NCBI RefSeq assembly: GCF_014805625.2
Contig: NW_023998416.1
Location: 9,866,102-9,930,101 of the forward strand
Direction: 5' to 3'
Length of the DNA stretch: 64,000 bases
Source: Glossina fuscipes
Taxonomy: Eukaryota; Arthropoda; Insecta; Diptera; Glossinidae
Part shown: positions 1-10,035 of the stretch, in pieces
How the letters are laid out: every line of letters begins with the position of its first letter
Position numbering within the stretch: position 1 is the stretch's first letter
Position numbers and translations under genes: made by a program
The notes under the pieces: model-generated
The model's input: the letters and a program-made list of their open reading frames with translations, nothing else
What the model was told of the DNA's origin: nothing
The model's database searches: none

Positions 1-3000
1 TCTCTAGGAAGTCCTAACATGAGATGAAGATTTTTCTTCTTTATATATTAATTTTTTTCGACTCTGTTCCCTGTATGGCAATCAGTTAGGAAGGAAGTAG
101 TCTTTAAAAACGAAGATTAAGGAAAACATTGTAGGGATTATCTAGGTTGGGGTTTCTCTAGGAAATCCTTTACGTTCAAATTATTGCATGATTTAGAGAA
201 CCCTGTTCTTATGGAGCGAAAAGGGTAGATTCACTCCACTACACAGCACGAAGCAAACTTATTCCTGAATGGATTGTCATAAAAGATGTAAATTTATATG
301 TCGTCCAAATTTTATGAGGCAGGTTTCTGAAAGATGAATGCAAAAGTAAATTCAACAATACCCGTATCATCATCGGATAACTAAGATAATGTGCTTTGGC
401 CCAACTCAAAATTTAGCCAAATTCATAATATTAGAAATTTGATAATTTCCTATATTAAGGATTCGTGGAAGAGATATTCAGTGGGAATGCAGTTCAAAAA
501 GTGTTTACTCCCGAAAATAAGTTGCAAAGAATGCAGAAGAATAATATAGAATGACGACGCTTGGTCTACACGCACGACCTATGGCTCTGTATTCACTTTT
601 TAATCGTATTGTACAAAGTTGTCAAATAATGATTGCATCACTAAACACAAGCGTCCGAGTTTCAAGTTAATAAGCATAAGTTAACATTTCCCCCTAAGCC
701 AGCTTCCTCCTAAAAAATAAAGACTACCTTCGTTTTTCTTTATGCATCTTGTTGCAAACGATTTAATTTCTAGCTGCGAACCAAAATCAATCATTGTTGT
801 CTTATAACCACGCACATAAGGACATTAAATATTTTCACCGAACTCATTAAGCATAACAAAGAAACTATAATCCGCTGCCACTTTTATTATAACTTTAGAA
901 AATTGAATTTTTAAACTTGTACTAAAAAGAAGAAGATGAATTCGGTCAAGTTGGTAAATGCTTTCACAGCAAATGGACGCAGTAATTACAGATAGTTTAC
1001 CGTCTCGCTCATACTCGGTTCGGTCGTGAAAGCAATTGAAATATGTACATGCATTGCTTACGGGACAACCCAATGGAAAAGTAAGCTGCTTCCGTACTTC
1101 ATTTAATTTACAATGCGTTGGCTTTTAATAATGTTTTACAACTTGAGCTGAATTTCAGCGGTTTCATCTTATGGGTTAGTGATAGGAAGGAAGCTTTATA
1201 GCAACATGTTTAATGCTATCGTTATGTGCCCGTCTAAGCGTTATTTAATGAGTTGAGAGTAGTTATAATGATTGAATTTATATGCATGTGCATGCTAATG
1301 CATATTTATGCACAACAACAACAGCAACCGTAACTTTGGTAAGGTAAAGTTTTGTTTAAAATATGACATCAGTTTTTTTCGCTGCTGTGGCATAAATTTT
1401 TGCTAAATTATCTAAAAACGAAGGAGAAATTTATTATAATCGGTTTAAATCGAATCTTTTATATCCGTTACATATCCGTAAAATAGTTTATATAAAAATT
1501 TTGCATAAGGAAGAATTTTGTCTTTAAATCGATTATATAAATTCATATTATATTGAAAAGCGCGTCAAGTCAATCATTGCATTCGTATAAAGTAAATACT
1601 GAAAGCGATACTGAAATGACTTCTATATAGGCGCGTATTCAGTCAGCATTCAAGGCTTTACTGTGAACTAGAAACATGATGCTTGCAATATACATTTGTG
1701 CTTCCAAACAGTGGAGAGTGCTTCCAAAACTACCAAGCTCGTGATCAATTGTAAACTTCAATTTAAAGACCATCACAATCGTTAAAAATGTGGGCAAAAA
1801 TTGTTGGCAAGAACAAAATAAGTCGGTATCAACTTACAATCAATAACGTGTGAATGAAAACCCCTTAGTGTTTGATATATAAAATATTTCTAAACTTACA
1901 CAATTTAAGCTTTTTATTTCGCAATTCTCGCTCAGAGTTTGGCTCAAGATTCAACAAAACAGGCGGAGAAGGAAAGAAATCTATATACATTTATGAAATG
2001 AGGTCAATTAAAACGTAGAGCCTTAAGGTGTTCAATCTTAAACCTTTGCAGAGCAACCGCTTATGTCTTTTCGTTGGAAATCATTCCAGTTATCTCTTAC
2101 ATATACTGAATTATCTATTGACCAACTGGTTGGTTGACGAATTCAAAAATTTTCAAACTAAAATTTGCCCAAGAATTTCTCCAGCGAGAAGAGTAGCACT
2201 TCTCCTGAAATATCATATGTCACTATACAACAACCAAGCCTCCTTTCCTTCTTGTTTAACGTTTTCGTAACGGAGACCAAATGAATTTAGAATTTACATG
2301 GTAGAAACAAAATCCTAAACTCGATCATTTGCTTTATTTTTTCCATTAAAACAATATGTTATGTGGGCTTCACAATTGCCTCTCGATCAGGTCTTTCGCG
2401 GTATGTTTCATTGAAATAAACCTTCATGCAAATATTTGAAGGAGAGCGGAAAAGCAAAGCTTATGTTATCCTCAGAGTTGCATGGTGCCTACGGGCAATG
2501 CATGAAGAGAAAGAAGTTTCATGCGGCTTTTAAAACATATTGAGAGATATATATAGAACAAGAGTAGAGTAACGAAAAAGGTCTTTTACTTAAATCAAAG
2601 TTCTGAGATTTAAAACCTTCTAGAAAGGTTTCCCTAGAATGAAAGATCCAGACAAGAAAGAAATAGGAATAGACATAATAAGTGTACAGCCATCTCTTTA
2701 TATCATACATTGGGATGAAAGCAGTAAACTTTTAACTATGGATTGAAATTTTGAATACTGCGAACATCGTTTGTGTATTAAATCTTGCATCAGTACTTGT
2801 AATGAGATTGAATGTATTTTCATTTCATTTCAATTCAGGAACAATTTGTAAATTTCAATTCCATTTGGCATATAATAACAGAGCTGCTGTATTTAACGGA
2901 GTTTAAATATATGCAAGATTTAATTAATTACTGCTATCTAAATCAAATTATTTAATATAAGAGAATTAATTATGTTATTATAGAAAGAAAACGAGTTCAA

Positions 3001-3364
3001 AGTGAGAGAAAACCATAAACAAGTTTGCGTCCAAAGCGTAAAGATCGTAAGCATTGGCTCGTAAACGTAAATACTAAGAGGACCCAAGACAAAAATGCCT
3101 GGTTATGCTCAATTCAACATCGTATTAATTACATGCTGTACATGACTCAATCAGTTTAGGCATGACATTGGCATTGACCAAATAGTATAAAGAGTCTCTT
3201 CATGGTTTGCGTAGAGCCCGATAGGGAGATAAGATTACAAAAGTCATTCAAATTTTCAGTGGATTAAACGATTCATAGTTTCATGTGCATTGCGACTAAG
3301 TATTATAAGTCGATAGCTTTTCGATGGACGGGGAGACGCATTGAATTGAATTTTTTTATTCAAC
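1..3364. other. AT-rich non-coding stretch
   Basis: I find no convincing gene here. Open frames are short, AT-rich and without splice or start support. Around 1265-1345 there is an alternation of ATGCAT-like words followed by a CAA-rich run and a GGTAAGG motif, which could mimic a donor after a short Asn-rich frame, but I do not accept it as an exon. The words TCTCTAGGAAGTCCT at 1 and TCTCTAGGAAATCCT at 156 form a short imperfect direct repeat. The stretch is probably intergenic or intronic. Confidence 0.6.
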
Positions 3365-3568
3365 ATGGCTGGGCAGTCTGTAGCACAATTTATCGACTTG
3401 ACTAAGAAGCTGATGCCTAAGCTGCACCCACGTTCCGGCAGTAAAGGCAAAGTTATTAGCAGTAATTTGTTTTCATATAGCGGTAATCAAGCCCGATGTT
3501 CCCACGTCAAATTCCTTAACGCAAAAAGTAAGAATGGTTTTCAAACTGATTCAATAGCGTCTACGTGA
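3365..3568 (+). CDS. Small ORF with ideal start context; product unknown
   Basis: The 67-codon frame opens with ATG in the sequence CAACATGGC, which matches the fly translation-start consensus. It begins MAGQSVAQFIDLTKKLMPK and is visibly richer in G+C than its flanks, especially over the first 30 codons. There is no signal peptide or membrane segment; the product would be basic and hydrophilic. A GTAAAG after codon 25 (about 3441) could be a donor, which would make this the first coding exon of a longer gene, and the later residues look less protein-like. I do not recognise the family. It could be a real micro-protein, a first exon, or a fragment of a retrocopied gene. The overlapping minus-strand frame (3256-3450) lacks comparable start support. 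Confidence 0.3.
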   Translation: MAGQSVAQFIDLTKKLMPKLHPRSGSKGKVISSNLFSYSGNQARCSHVKFLNAKSKNGFQTDSIAST

Positions 3569-4712
3569 CAACGATATATTGATTTTTTTTCTACCTACGG
3601 GAATGGCAGAGTTGCTTAAGAGTGTATTTCAATTTATTTTTTTCAATTGAATTTGCGAATCGATTCCATTAGCATTTGGCCTAAGTACCAGTCATCCGTT
3701 AACCGTCACCGTAAGTGTCATATAGTGATCTCCTCTTGAGATTTTTAATTAATTCAATTAAGTGGGCCCAGCGTCTTGCAATGCTAGCTAGTCTTCTCAG
3801 TCCCTATGGTATAAATCAAATGAACCGACCAGTATAACATCGTATCCCGTCGATAAGAAATATTATGTTAATGGTGATTATGAGAATTTTTGAACATATG
3901 ACGTATACATGATATGTTTATGACGTTTGGATAATAATTAATATTTACCGTAGGAAAGGGAAGAGTACATGCACATGACAGATGTCACTCATACGTTGTG
4001 TAGACGATCATTAAATTCATTAGCAGTTTAACTTAATGCTGTTTAAAAAATTAGCTTAGGGGAGTTGAAGGTGGGGGCGAAGAGTAAATATTTTTAATTT
4101 ATTTTTTCTTTTAATATTTAATTTATGCTCTTAACTAGAAAATTTTCACATAGCAAGTGCATTCAAAAGATGGAGTGTGTTTACATACACACTAACACAC
4201 TTATTCAATGAGTTATGGATAGCTATACATACACCCCTATCTTAGGAGGTATTTGTGTAAATGTGTGCGTATGGTTGTTTGATAATCCAACACCAAATGG
4301 TACTTAAGTGCTAAGCATGCTCTGAGTTCTTCATAATGTAAACACTTCACGTCTCAATGCTGTTAATACGTTAGTTAGAAAGCTGCTGCTGCCGCTGTTG
4401 TTGTTAAAGCTGCCGGTTTTTTTTATTTGTTTTTTCTTTCTTTTTTTTTTTTAAAGCCAGCACACAGCTATTATACTAAAGTGTAGAGACTATAATAAAA
4501 ATTCAAAACTTGAAGCATGTACTGCTGTTTTTTTTTTTTTTTTTTTCCTTTACTTTCTTCAAGTTTATTTCACTCCCTCGCTATTGTTATTATTTGTGTT
4601 GCTGCTGTTTTTGCTGTTGTTATGCATAACACTCTCAATCATTTCCCATTTTCACCGTACAAACATACACACACGCACACTTAGTTAACTGAGTGCTTCA
4701 GTTTAGTATTTG

Positions 4713-4744
<32 letters not shown>

Positions 4745-6145
4745 TTTTTTCTTCTTTTTTCAATATTTTCAGTTCAGTACAACTGTTCAGTTCAGTTGAG
4801 TTTGGTTTTGGTTTCATTACGTTTAGTTTCGTATGGTTTGATGTTGTATTTTTTATGTCAAACGTCGCTGAAAGAAAGAAAAAATAGCACAAATTATATA
4901 TATATATCTATGTGTACGTAAGTGTATGTAAATGCTAAAAATAGATGGAAGGAAAGAAAACACAGAGAGGAAGGAAGGAAAAAGAAAGCTTGAACAAAAA
5001 ATATAACAAAAACAAAATGAAAAAAAATTGAAAAACAAACCTTGACAAATATTTTATGGAACAAAACACGACACGACTGCATTAAATGCTTCGAGGCATT
5101 ACTCTATGTCAACATTCAAAGTTACCTTCATTTTTTTCCACATTTTTTCGGTTGTATTGTGTAACGTTGCCCTGCTTTACGTTTTATATTGCAACGGGAC
5201 CGCAACACTATTCACTCTCTCTCTCTCTCTCTCTCTCTCTTTATATATATATATCTATATATATATATTTGTATATATTTTTTTGAGATATATATAAATA
5301 TATATGTATATATATAAATATGAATATGGATGTGTAATATATATATATATATATGTATGTGAAACTGTCTTTAATGCATATTTTTTATGTTCATTTTGTC
5401 GGTTGTTGGTATTATTGTTTTTTTGTTTTTTTTTTATTTATTTATTTTTTTTATTTAATTCAATACACTAACACACTTATATGTTTTTATGCATCGTTGT
5501 GAATACTTATGCGTAAATAAACACTCAACGTATATACAAAAAACGATATGAAAACACACAAATAATATTTCATATGTTTGCCTATGAACGGTTTTCATGC
5601 ATGGGTTTTTGTCAATGCGTTTGGTTGGAAAAGAAGTAATTTCGTCGTTTTATTTTGAAATAATAAATGTAGTTATATAAATACATAATGAATATAAAAT
5701 ATTGAATGATAGACAATCAAATGTAAATAATAAATAACACATAACGCATATTAAGTAATAAATAATAGTAAATAAATAAAATTTTTTTAATAATTAATAA
5801 CTATAAATTTTTTAGTTATATTAATTTGATTTCTAAAACAGGGTGGATTTGAAGCCGAAGCCTCACCAAATCGTTTTAAGTTCCGTTTTCTCTCAAGTTT
5901 CGATCTAAAATAGTGCCAGCAGCGCCGGCTGGTACGGTTATTGATACATGTCGCGCGTTGCGAAGATTTGCTAAGAGAACGAAATCACACGAACAAGCAA
6001 ATTGTCTGGTGTATGTGGTGTATTAGTATTCAAAAAAACTTTGCTTTTTTTAAAAATGGAATAAGAGCAGCAACGTTTTTTCCTTTCAAAGCACTAACGA
6101 ATATGCCAGGAATGGACTTATGATAGATTAATCTCTCTCGCTCAG
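3569..6145. other. Non-coding stretch with T-rich and simple-repeat field
   Basis: From about 4380 to 5460 the sequence is dominated by oligo-T runs, CTG/TTG-rich patches and microsatellites. The 5460-5820 part is very AT-rich. The 5840-5960 part is noticeably richer in G+C and might be transcribed leader sequence for the candidate gene that follows, but no frame there is convincing. Confidence 0.5.
5215..5354. repeat. Compound (CT)n-(AT)n microsatellite
   Basis: A pure CT run of about 27 bases (5215-5241) passes directly into TA repeats (5242-5269), and a second AT run ends near 5354. This is a typical compound insect microsatellite. The CT run also matches the GAGA-factor recognition sequence, although nothing nearby shows that it is used. 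Confidence 0.85.
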
Positions 6146-6151
6146 GCTTCA

Positions 6152-6521
6152 ATGACGAGTTTACTTCATTACTGCGTTGGATTTATATTTTTCGCTCTGT
6201 TCGCTAATGGTCGACTAGAGCAAGGTAATGCCGTAAGCACTTCCTGAAATGTTTATTTGCTGGTCGTTTTAAACTTTTTAGAATGTATACACATTGCCCA
6301 CAAAGCCCACACCATATATTATGCTTATGTACTCAAACAAAAAAGAAAACGGTTTTTCTATTTTTCCATTTCAATTATACCATGTGGAGTGCACTACAAG
6401 ATATTTCAGTGGAAAAATTCCAATAACACGTGTTAATGTAAAAAATTGTATTACACTAGCATATCAACGGTCCATCATAACCAGACCATATGTAAGACTC
6501 TCCAAACGCTCCGCATACTAG
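6152..6521 (+). CDS. Candidate two-exon gene for a small secreted protein
   Basis: A polypyrimidine tract ending CTCGCTCAG (6145) is followed by GCTTCA and an ATG at 6152. The frame starts MTSLLHYCVGFIFFALFANG, a good signal peptide: polar start, hydrophobic core, small residues before a likely cleavage site. Two donors are usable: GTAATG at 6225 and GTAAGC at 6233. A T-rich acceptor ends at 6281, giving an intron of 57 or 49 bp, normal to slightly short for flies. Using 6233, the phase stays intact and exon 2 (6282-6521) runs open for 79 codons to a TAG, giving about 106 residues with a basic C-terminus (RLSKRSAY). Using 6225, another frame stops sooner, near 6435. I recognise no family; a secreted peptide or reproductive-tract protein would fit. 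No AATAAA is obvious just downstream, so the 3' end is uncertain. Confidence 0.3.
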
Positions 6522-6975
6522 AATAACCCTCTTCTAAAAAAACCTTAAAAGCTCCTGGGAAATCGCGCAACATCTGTGAATCGTCTCCTTTTCGAGGATT
6601 TTTTTTTTTTTTTTCGAAATGTTTCTATGTATAATCATTAATTTGATAGAATTTCCCTATACAATAATATCTCAGTGCCTGATCAATTTTCAGGTTTTAT
6701 TGTCATAAAGGAATTGTATTCCTTATCCCTTTCGAATTCCTATACCAACACGTTAGAAATTCTTATTGCAAAATTATTTTTATACCCATCACTGTAAGAT
6801 TGTTTACAAAAATGCAAAAAATATGTAATGCCTTGATCAATAATTCCTGGGACTAAATAAGTAAAGAAATTTTTTTACGATATTCATCTTCATACCTAAA
6901 TAACTCAACAACCTTCAAGAGTAGAGCAATTAGTTTAATACTTTGCCATGAGCGGTGTTTTTTTTTTTTTTTTTA

Positions 6976-7044
6976 TTAACAATCCTGTTTTATTTCTTTG
7001 CCTTAAAAAAAAAGAATGCAACTCTGCACTGACAGGATTGTTAA
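6976..7044. repeat. Perfect 13-bp inverted repeat (hairpin)
   Basis: TTAACAATCCTGT (6976-6988) and its exact reverse complement ACAGGATTGTTAA (7032-7044) flank a 43-base spacer that includes T- and A-rich stretches. The arms could form a stem-loop in RNA, or be the ends of a very small non-autonomous element. No duplicated target site is apparent outside the arms. Confidence 0.7.
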
Positions 7045-7341
7045 GTGGTCGCAAGAGAAGAGTGTAACGGCGAGCGATGTTTTGACGCTGAATGCTAAAT
7101 GAATACTCAATATATATGTGCGTAATAGAAGACTCTTTTTCATATTATGTAAGTTTTTCAGAAACGCAACGTTTGTGCCTATGAATGTATGAACGAAAAA
7201 AAATAAAAGTAAACTGATTCCTACCTAATAATGGGAAAAAAGAAAAATTTGTAAAAAAATGTTTCTCTTTTAATTTTTTCATGTTACTGAGAAAGATGCA
7301 AAACGACAAGTAGTAGCAAAGGGAAATGTGCAATTTAGAAT

Positions 7342-7386
7342 ATGCCGACCGAGTGGGCCGAGTGCGACACAGCCGATCCTGTTAAG
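7342..7386 (+). CDS. Short GC-rich exon candidate with a perfect splice donor
   Basis: Fifteen codons from ATG (7342) to AAG are followed by GTAAGA, a consensus donor (AAG|GTAAGA). The frame reads MPTEWAECDTADPVK and is strikingly G+C rich against its AT-rich flanks. An acceptor-like CAATTTAG lies just before the ATG, so this may be an internal exon; in that case another frame without a stop is also possible. I could not find a convincing downstream partner exon. It could be the first coding exon of a gene with a large intron, or a chance GC-rich patch. Confidence 0.28.
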
Positions 7387-7392
7387 GTAAGA

Positions 7393-8670
7393 ATATTCCA
7401 ACAAATGCTGGCTGCCGTTTAGTTACCATAAATTATTGAGCTGTTGAATTTGACTCGCACATATCGATTACATATACTAATTGAACTTTATTTCAATGTT
7501 TGTACCGCCTTCGGAGTATATTTGTATTAAGGTGTCCTATAAGCACGAAGGATATTAGAATTGGTTTTTGGTTGCTTGAAATATTTCATATTACCTATAG
7601 TTAATCCTAAAAATATATTGAGCTATTCTTTACAATGAGAGAAACTTGGATTGAACGGGGTCTTCGGATTCAACATCGGGATCTCCCAATACAATGCTTG
7701 ACGGATCAAAGGGATACTGTAGGCAGGGTGGGGAGCAGATTTCCCTTCAGATAATTAAATAAGGGGCAAGCACGTGCGAAACTGTAGAACTCCCACGAAC
7801 TCGCAGCTTGCTGCGACTCGTATGCATGGTTTACAAGCCACCATCACTTTTTCAGTGGCACTGCAAGGTTGCCCTAAACTTTATTTAACTAACAGCTGTA
7901 GAGACAAGAGGACATAGGCTCACTACTACATTGGTTAATTAAAAGCCGTGTAGCGCGGTTCCACAAAAGTGGCGCTCAACTACATTACTACCTAAAAGTA
8001 CGTCTGACAGGCACATACGTATGTGTTGTTACAGCTTCTCTAAGCTTTGAAATTTTTTCTAATGAGATGATTTGTCAAGGCCCGTAAAATATGCTGCAAT
8101 TTTCGCAAGGGTTTCATCATATCATCCCAACAATATTTTGACCTGTAGGATCCTTTTGACCTTTGCAAACAGATAACAATCTTTGGGAGTCAAAATTTTT
8201 GAGAATTTGATGCGGATGGGGTAACAACACGAACTTTAGTTTCTGCGATTTTGTCATTGCAACCATAATAGCGCAAGCGGTACGCAGCAAGCTAACGAAC
8301 ACACCGCCTTTCGATATCCCTGTAAGATGTGGGTAACTCTCGCGGCTTCACTTTTCGATTAGCGAAAAGAATTTTTTTATTTTCTGATGTAACGACATCT
8401 CTCGAGCGCGAATTGTTCATAGCATCATTCGACGTCGTTTAAAGTCAGCGAGCAATTCTCGTTTTGGATAAATAACAGTTGCGGTAAGAATTTCAAAACT
8501 AATCACTAGTTTAAGTGGGATTTTGCCCCAAGAGAAAGTAATGTTTAAAGAAGGCATAAATAACGGATTCATCTGTTCTAACCAAGGTAACCGCAAGGTA
8601 GTATTACTAAGACCAACTCGTAAATAAATGATCAAAATGATATTAAATTTTGAATTCGTTTGCCATTGTT
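7393..8670. other. Moderately GC-rich non-coding stretch, probably decayed repeat
   Basis: The part from 7640 to 8420 is richer in G+C than most of the window and has many interrupted frames on both strands. The minus frames at 8117-8302 and 8417-8635 are only 60-72 codons and match nothing I know. This is the texture of an old transposon or pseudogene, but no motif allows a name. Confidence 0.4.
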
Positions 8671-8678
8671 GTTGATCC

Positions 8679-8883
8679 TTTCTAAAAGTATTATTATTAT
8701 TATTATTATTATTAATTTCGCCAGAGAAATAAATTCTAAGACTAAACTCTTAAAAGCACCAGCTTCTAAGGCTATCGGCTTTTATTAAAAACTCTACCGC
8801 CCTTGAGATTCGAACCCACGACCATTGACTTGCTAGCCGAGATTCCTCGCCTCCGGCTACTCAGGCGGATCTTTCTAAAAATA
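8679..8883 (-). mobile_element. tRNA-derived SINE with (AAT)n tail and target-site duplication
   Basis: Read on the minus strand, the element begins at about 8871. It carries a 72-nt tRNA-like head (8868-8797) whose ends pair as an acceptor stem (CCGCCT with GGGCGG). It has an A-box-like TAGCCGGAGGCG (8859-8848) and a B box GGTTCGAATC (8817-8808), the internal RNA polymerase III promoter. A tRNA-unrelated body follows, then a 3' tail of AAT repeats (about 8713-8689). The insertion is flanked by TTTCTAAAAGTA (8679-8690) and TTTCTAAAAATA (8872-8883), an 11 of 12 match expected from LINE-mediated insertion. The pairing and the duplication suggest a fairly young copy. The parent tRNA cannot be fixed by eye. 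Confidence 0.8.
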
Positions 8884-9846
8884 CTGTGGATCCTTTGTTA
8901 TAAATTGATATGTTATCTTTATTCCGGATTGTTTTATGTTTCCAGTGAAAAATTATTTATTTATTTATTTATATATTGACGCTTATGTGTCCACGAAGTC
9001 ATTAAGGCTTATTATAACGACGATAAGTATATTTTTTTTTACATTTATGGTTAACTTTGCTTACCGAGTATGTAAAAAATTATATAAATTATTAGCTAAA
9101 AACCGCAAACTGGCACAAAGTAATGAATTTCAGCAATAGCTGTCGATTTCCGGTATATTCTGCTGAATGACTTCTCGTAATTTAAGATATACGTACATAT
9201 ATATAATGTATGCTACAATAAAGGAGAATTTCACCAAACACGAACAACGGGTTATTCATAAATACACATTTCATGTCATACAAACACTTGCTTGTATCGT
9301 ATGATGTATAGTTGATAGCCAGCAACATTTAACTAACGTTTATGGATTGTTAATCACTAATTGTGAACGGAGCGCGCAAGAGAACAACTAACTATTCGAT
9401 TACACGTTCGGTCTTATAGGAAGCAGTACAATGAAAATTCAAGGAAATTGGTTTATTGCTGATTTCATGCAACATACAAATGATGTCGTGTAAGTGTATA
9501 CATGACAACTGCAATTGAATGCAATACAAAGCAAAAATCATATGCAATCGTATGTACGTTGCCTGCTGAAGTGAAAGCTTAAAGTATTTATTGTCATTTT
9601 AAGCAATAACAATGACAACAAACTGCAATATGCAAACGTGGCTACATAAACGCATACGTATGCATACCGACTATCCGATAACTTTTAATAGATTTTATTT
9701 TGTTTGTGTGAGTATATTAATTCATAATATTTTTTTTATAAATATTTGAGCATTTGTTTTTTTTCTCTTTTTTCCCTTTTTTTAATGCTCCCCGTTTTTG
9801 TCTATAGTAAAAGTTATTACCATATATAAATCCCCCAACATTGGCA

Positions 9847-9872
9847 TGTGTGTGTGTGTGTGTGTGTGTGTG
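9847..9872. repeat. (TG)n microsatellite
   Basis: About 13 uninterrupted TG units, followed by CGCG and more GT-like sequence. Confidence 0.9.
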
Positions 9873-9985
9873 CGCGTGTAAAGTGTAAATTATATATAAT
9901 ATCCTGCCAACGTTAATGGAATAGCTTGATTAAACAAAAATCATTAAGTGAATGTTGTATAAATGTGCTGAGAACGTTTGTTTTG

Positions 9986-10035
9986 GTTTGGATTGAATTG
10001 GATTGAATTGGATTGGATTGGATTGGATTGGATTG
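9986..10035. repeat. (ATTGG)n pentanucleotide repeat
   Basis: A run of ATTGG units with two ATTGA variants at the left side, covering about 50 bases. Pentanucleotide repeats are less common in this window than di- and trinucleotide ones. Confidence 0.85.

Noticed and set aside
1290..1345. ATG plus Asn-rich frame before GGTAAGG
   Set aside because: The frame is made of a CAA-type simple repeat, the start context is poor and the G+C content is that of the background.
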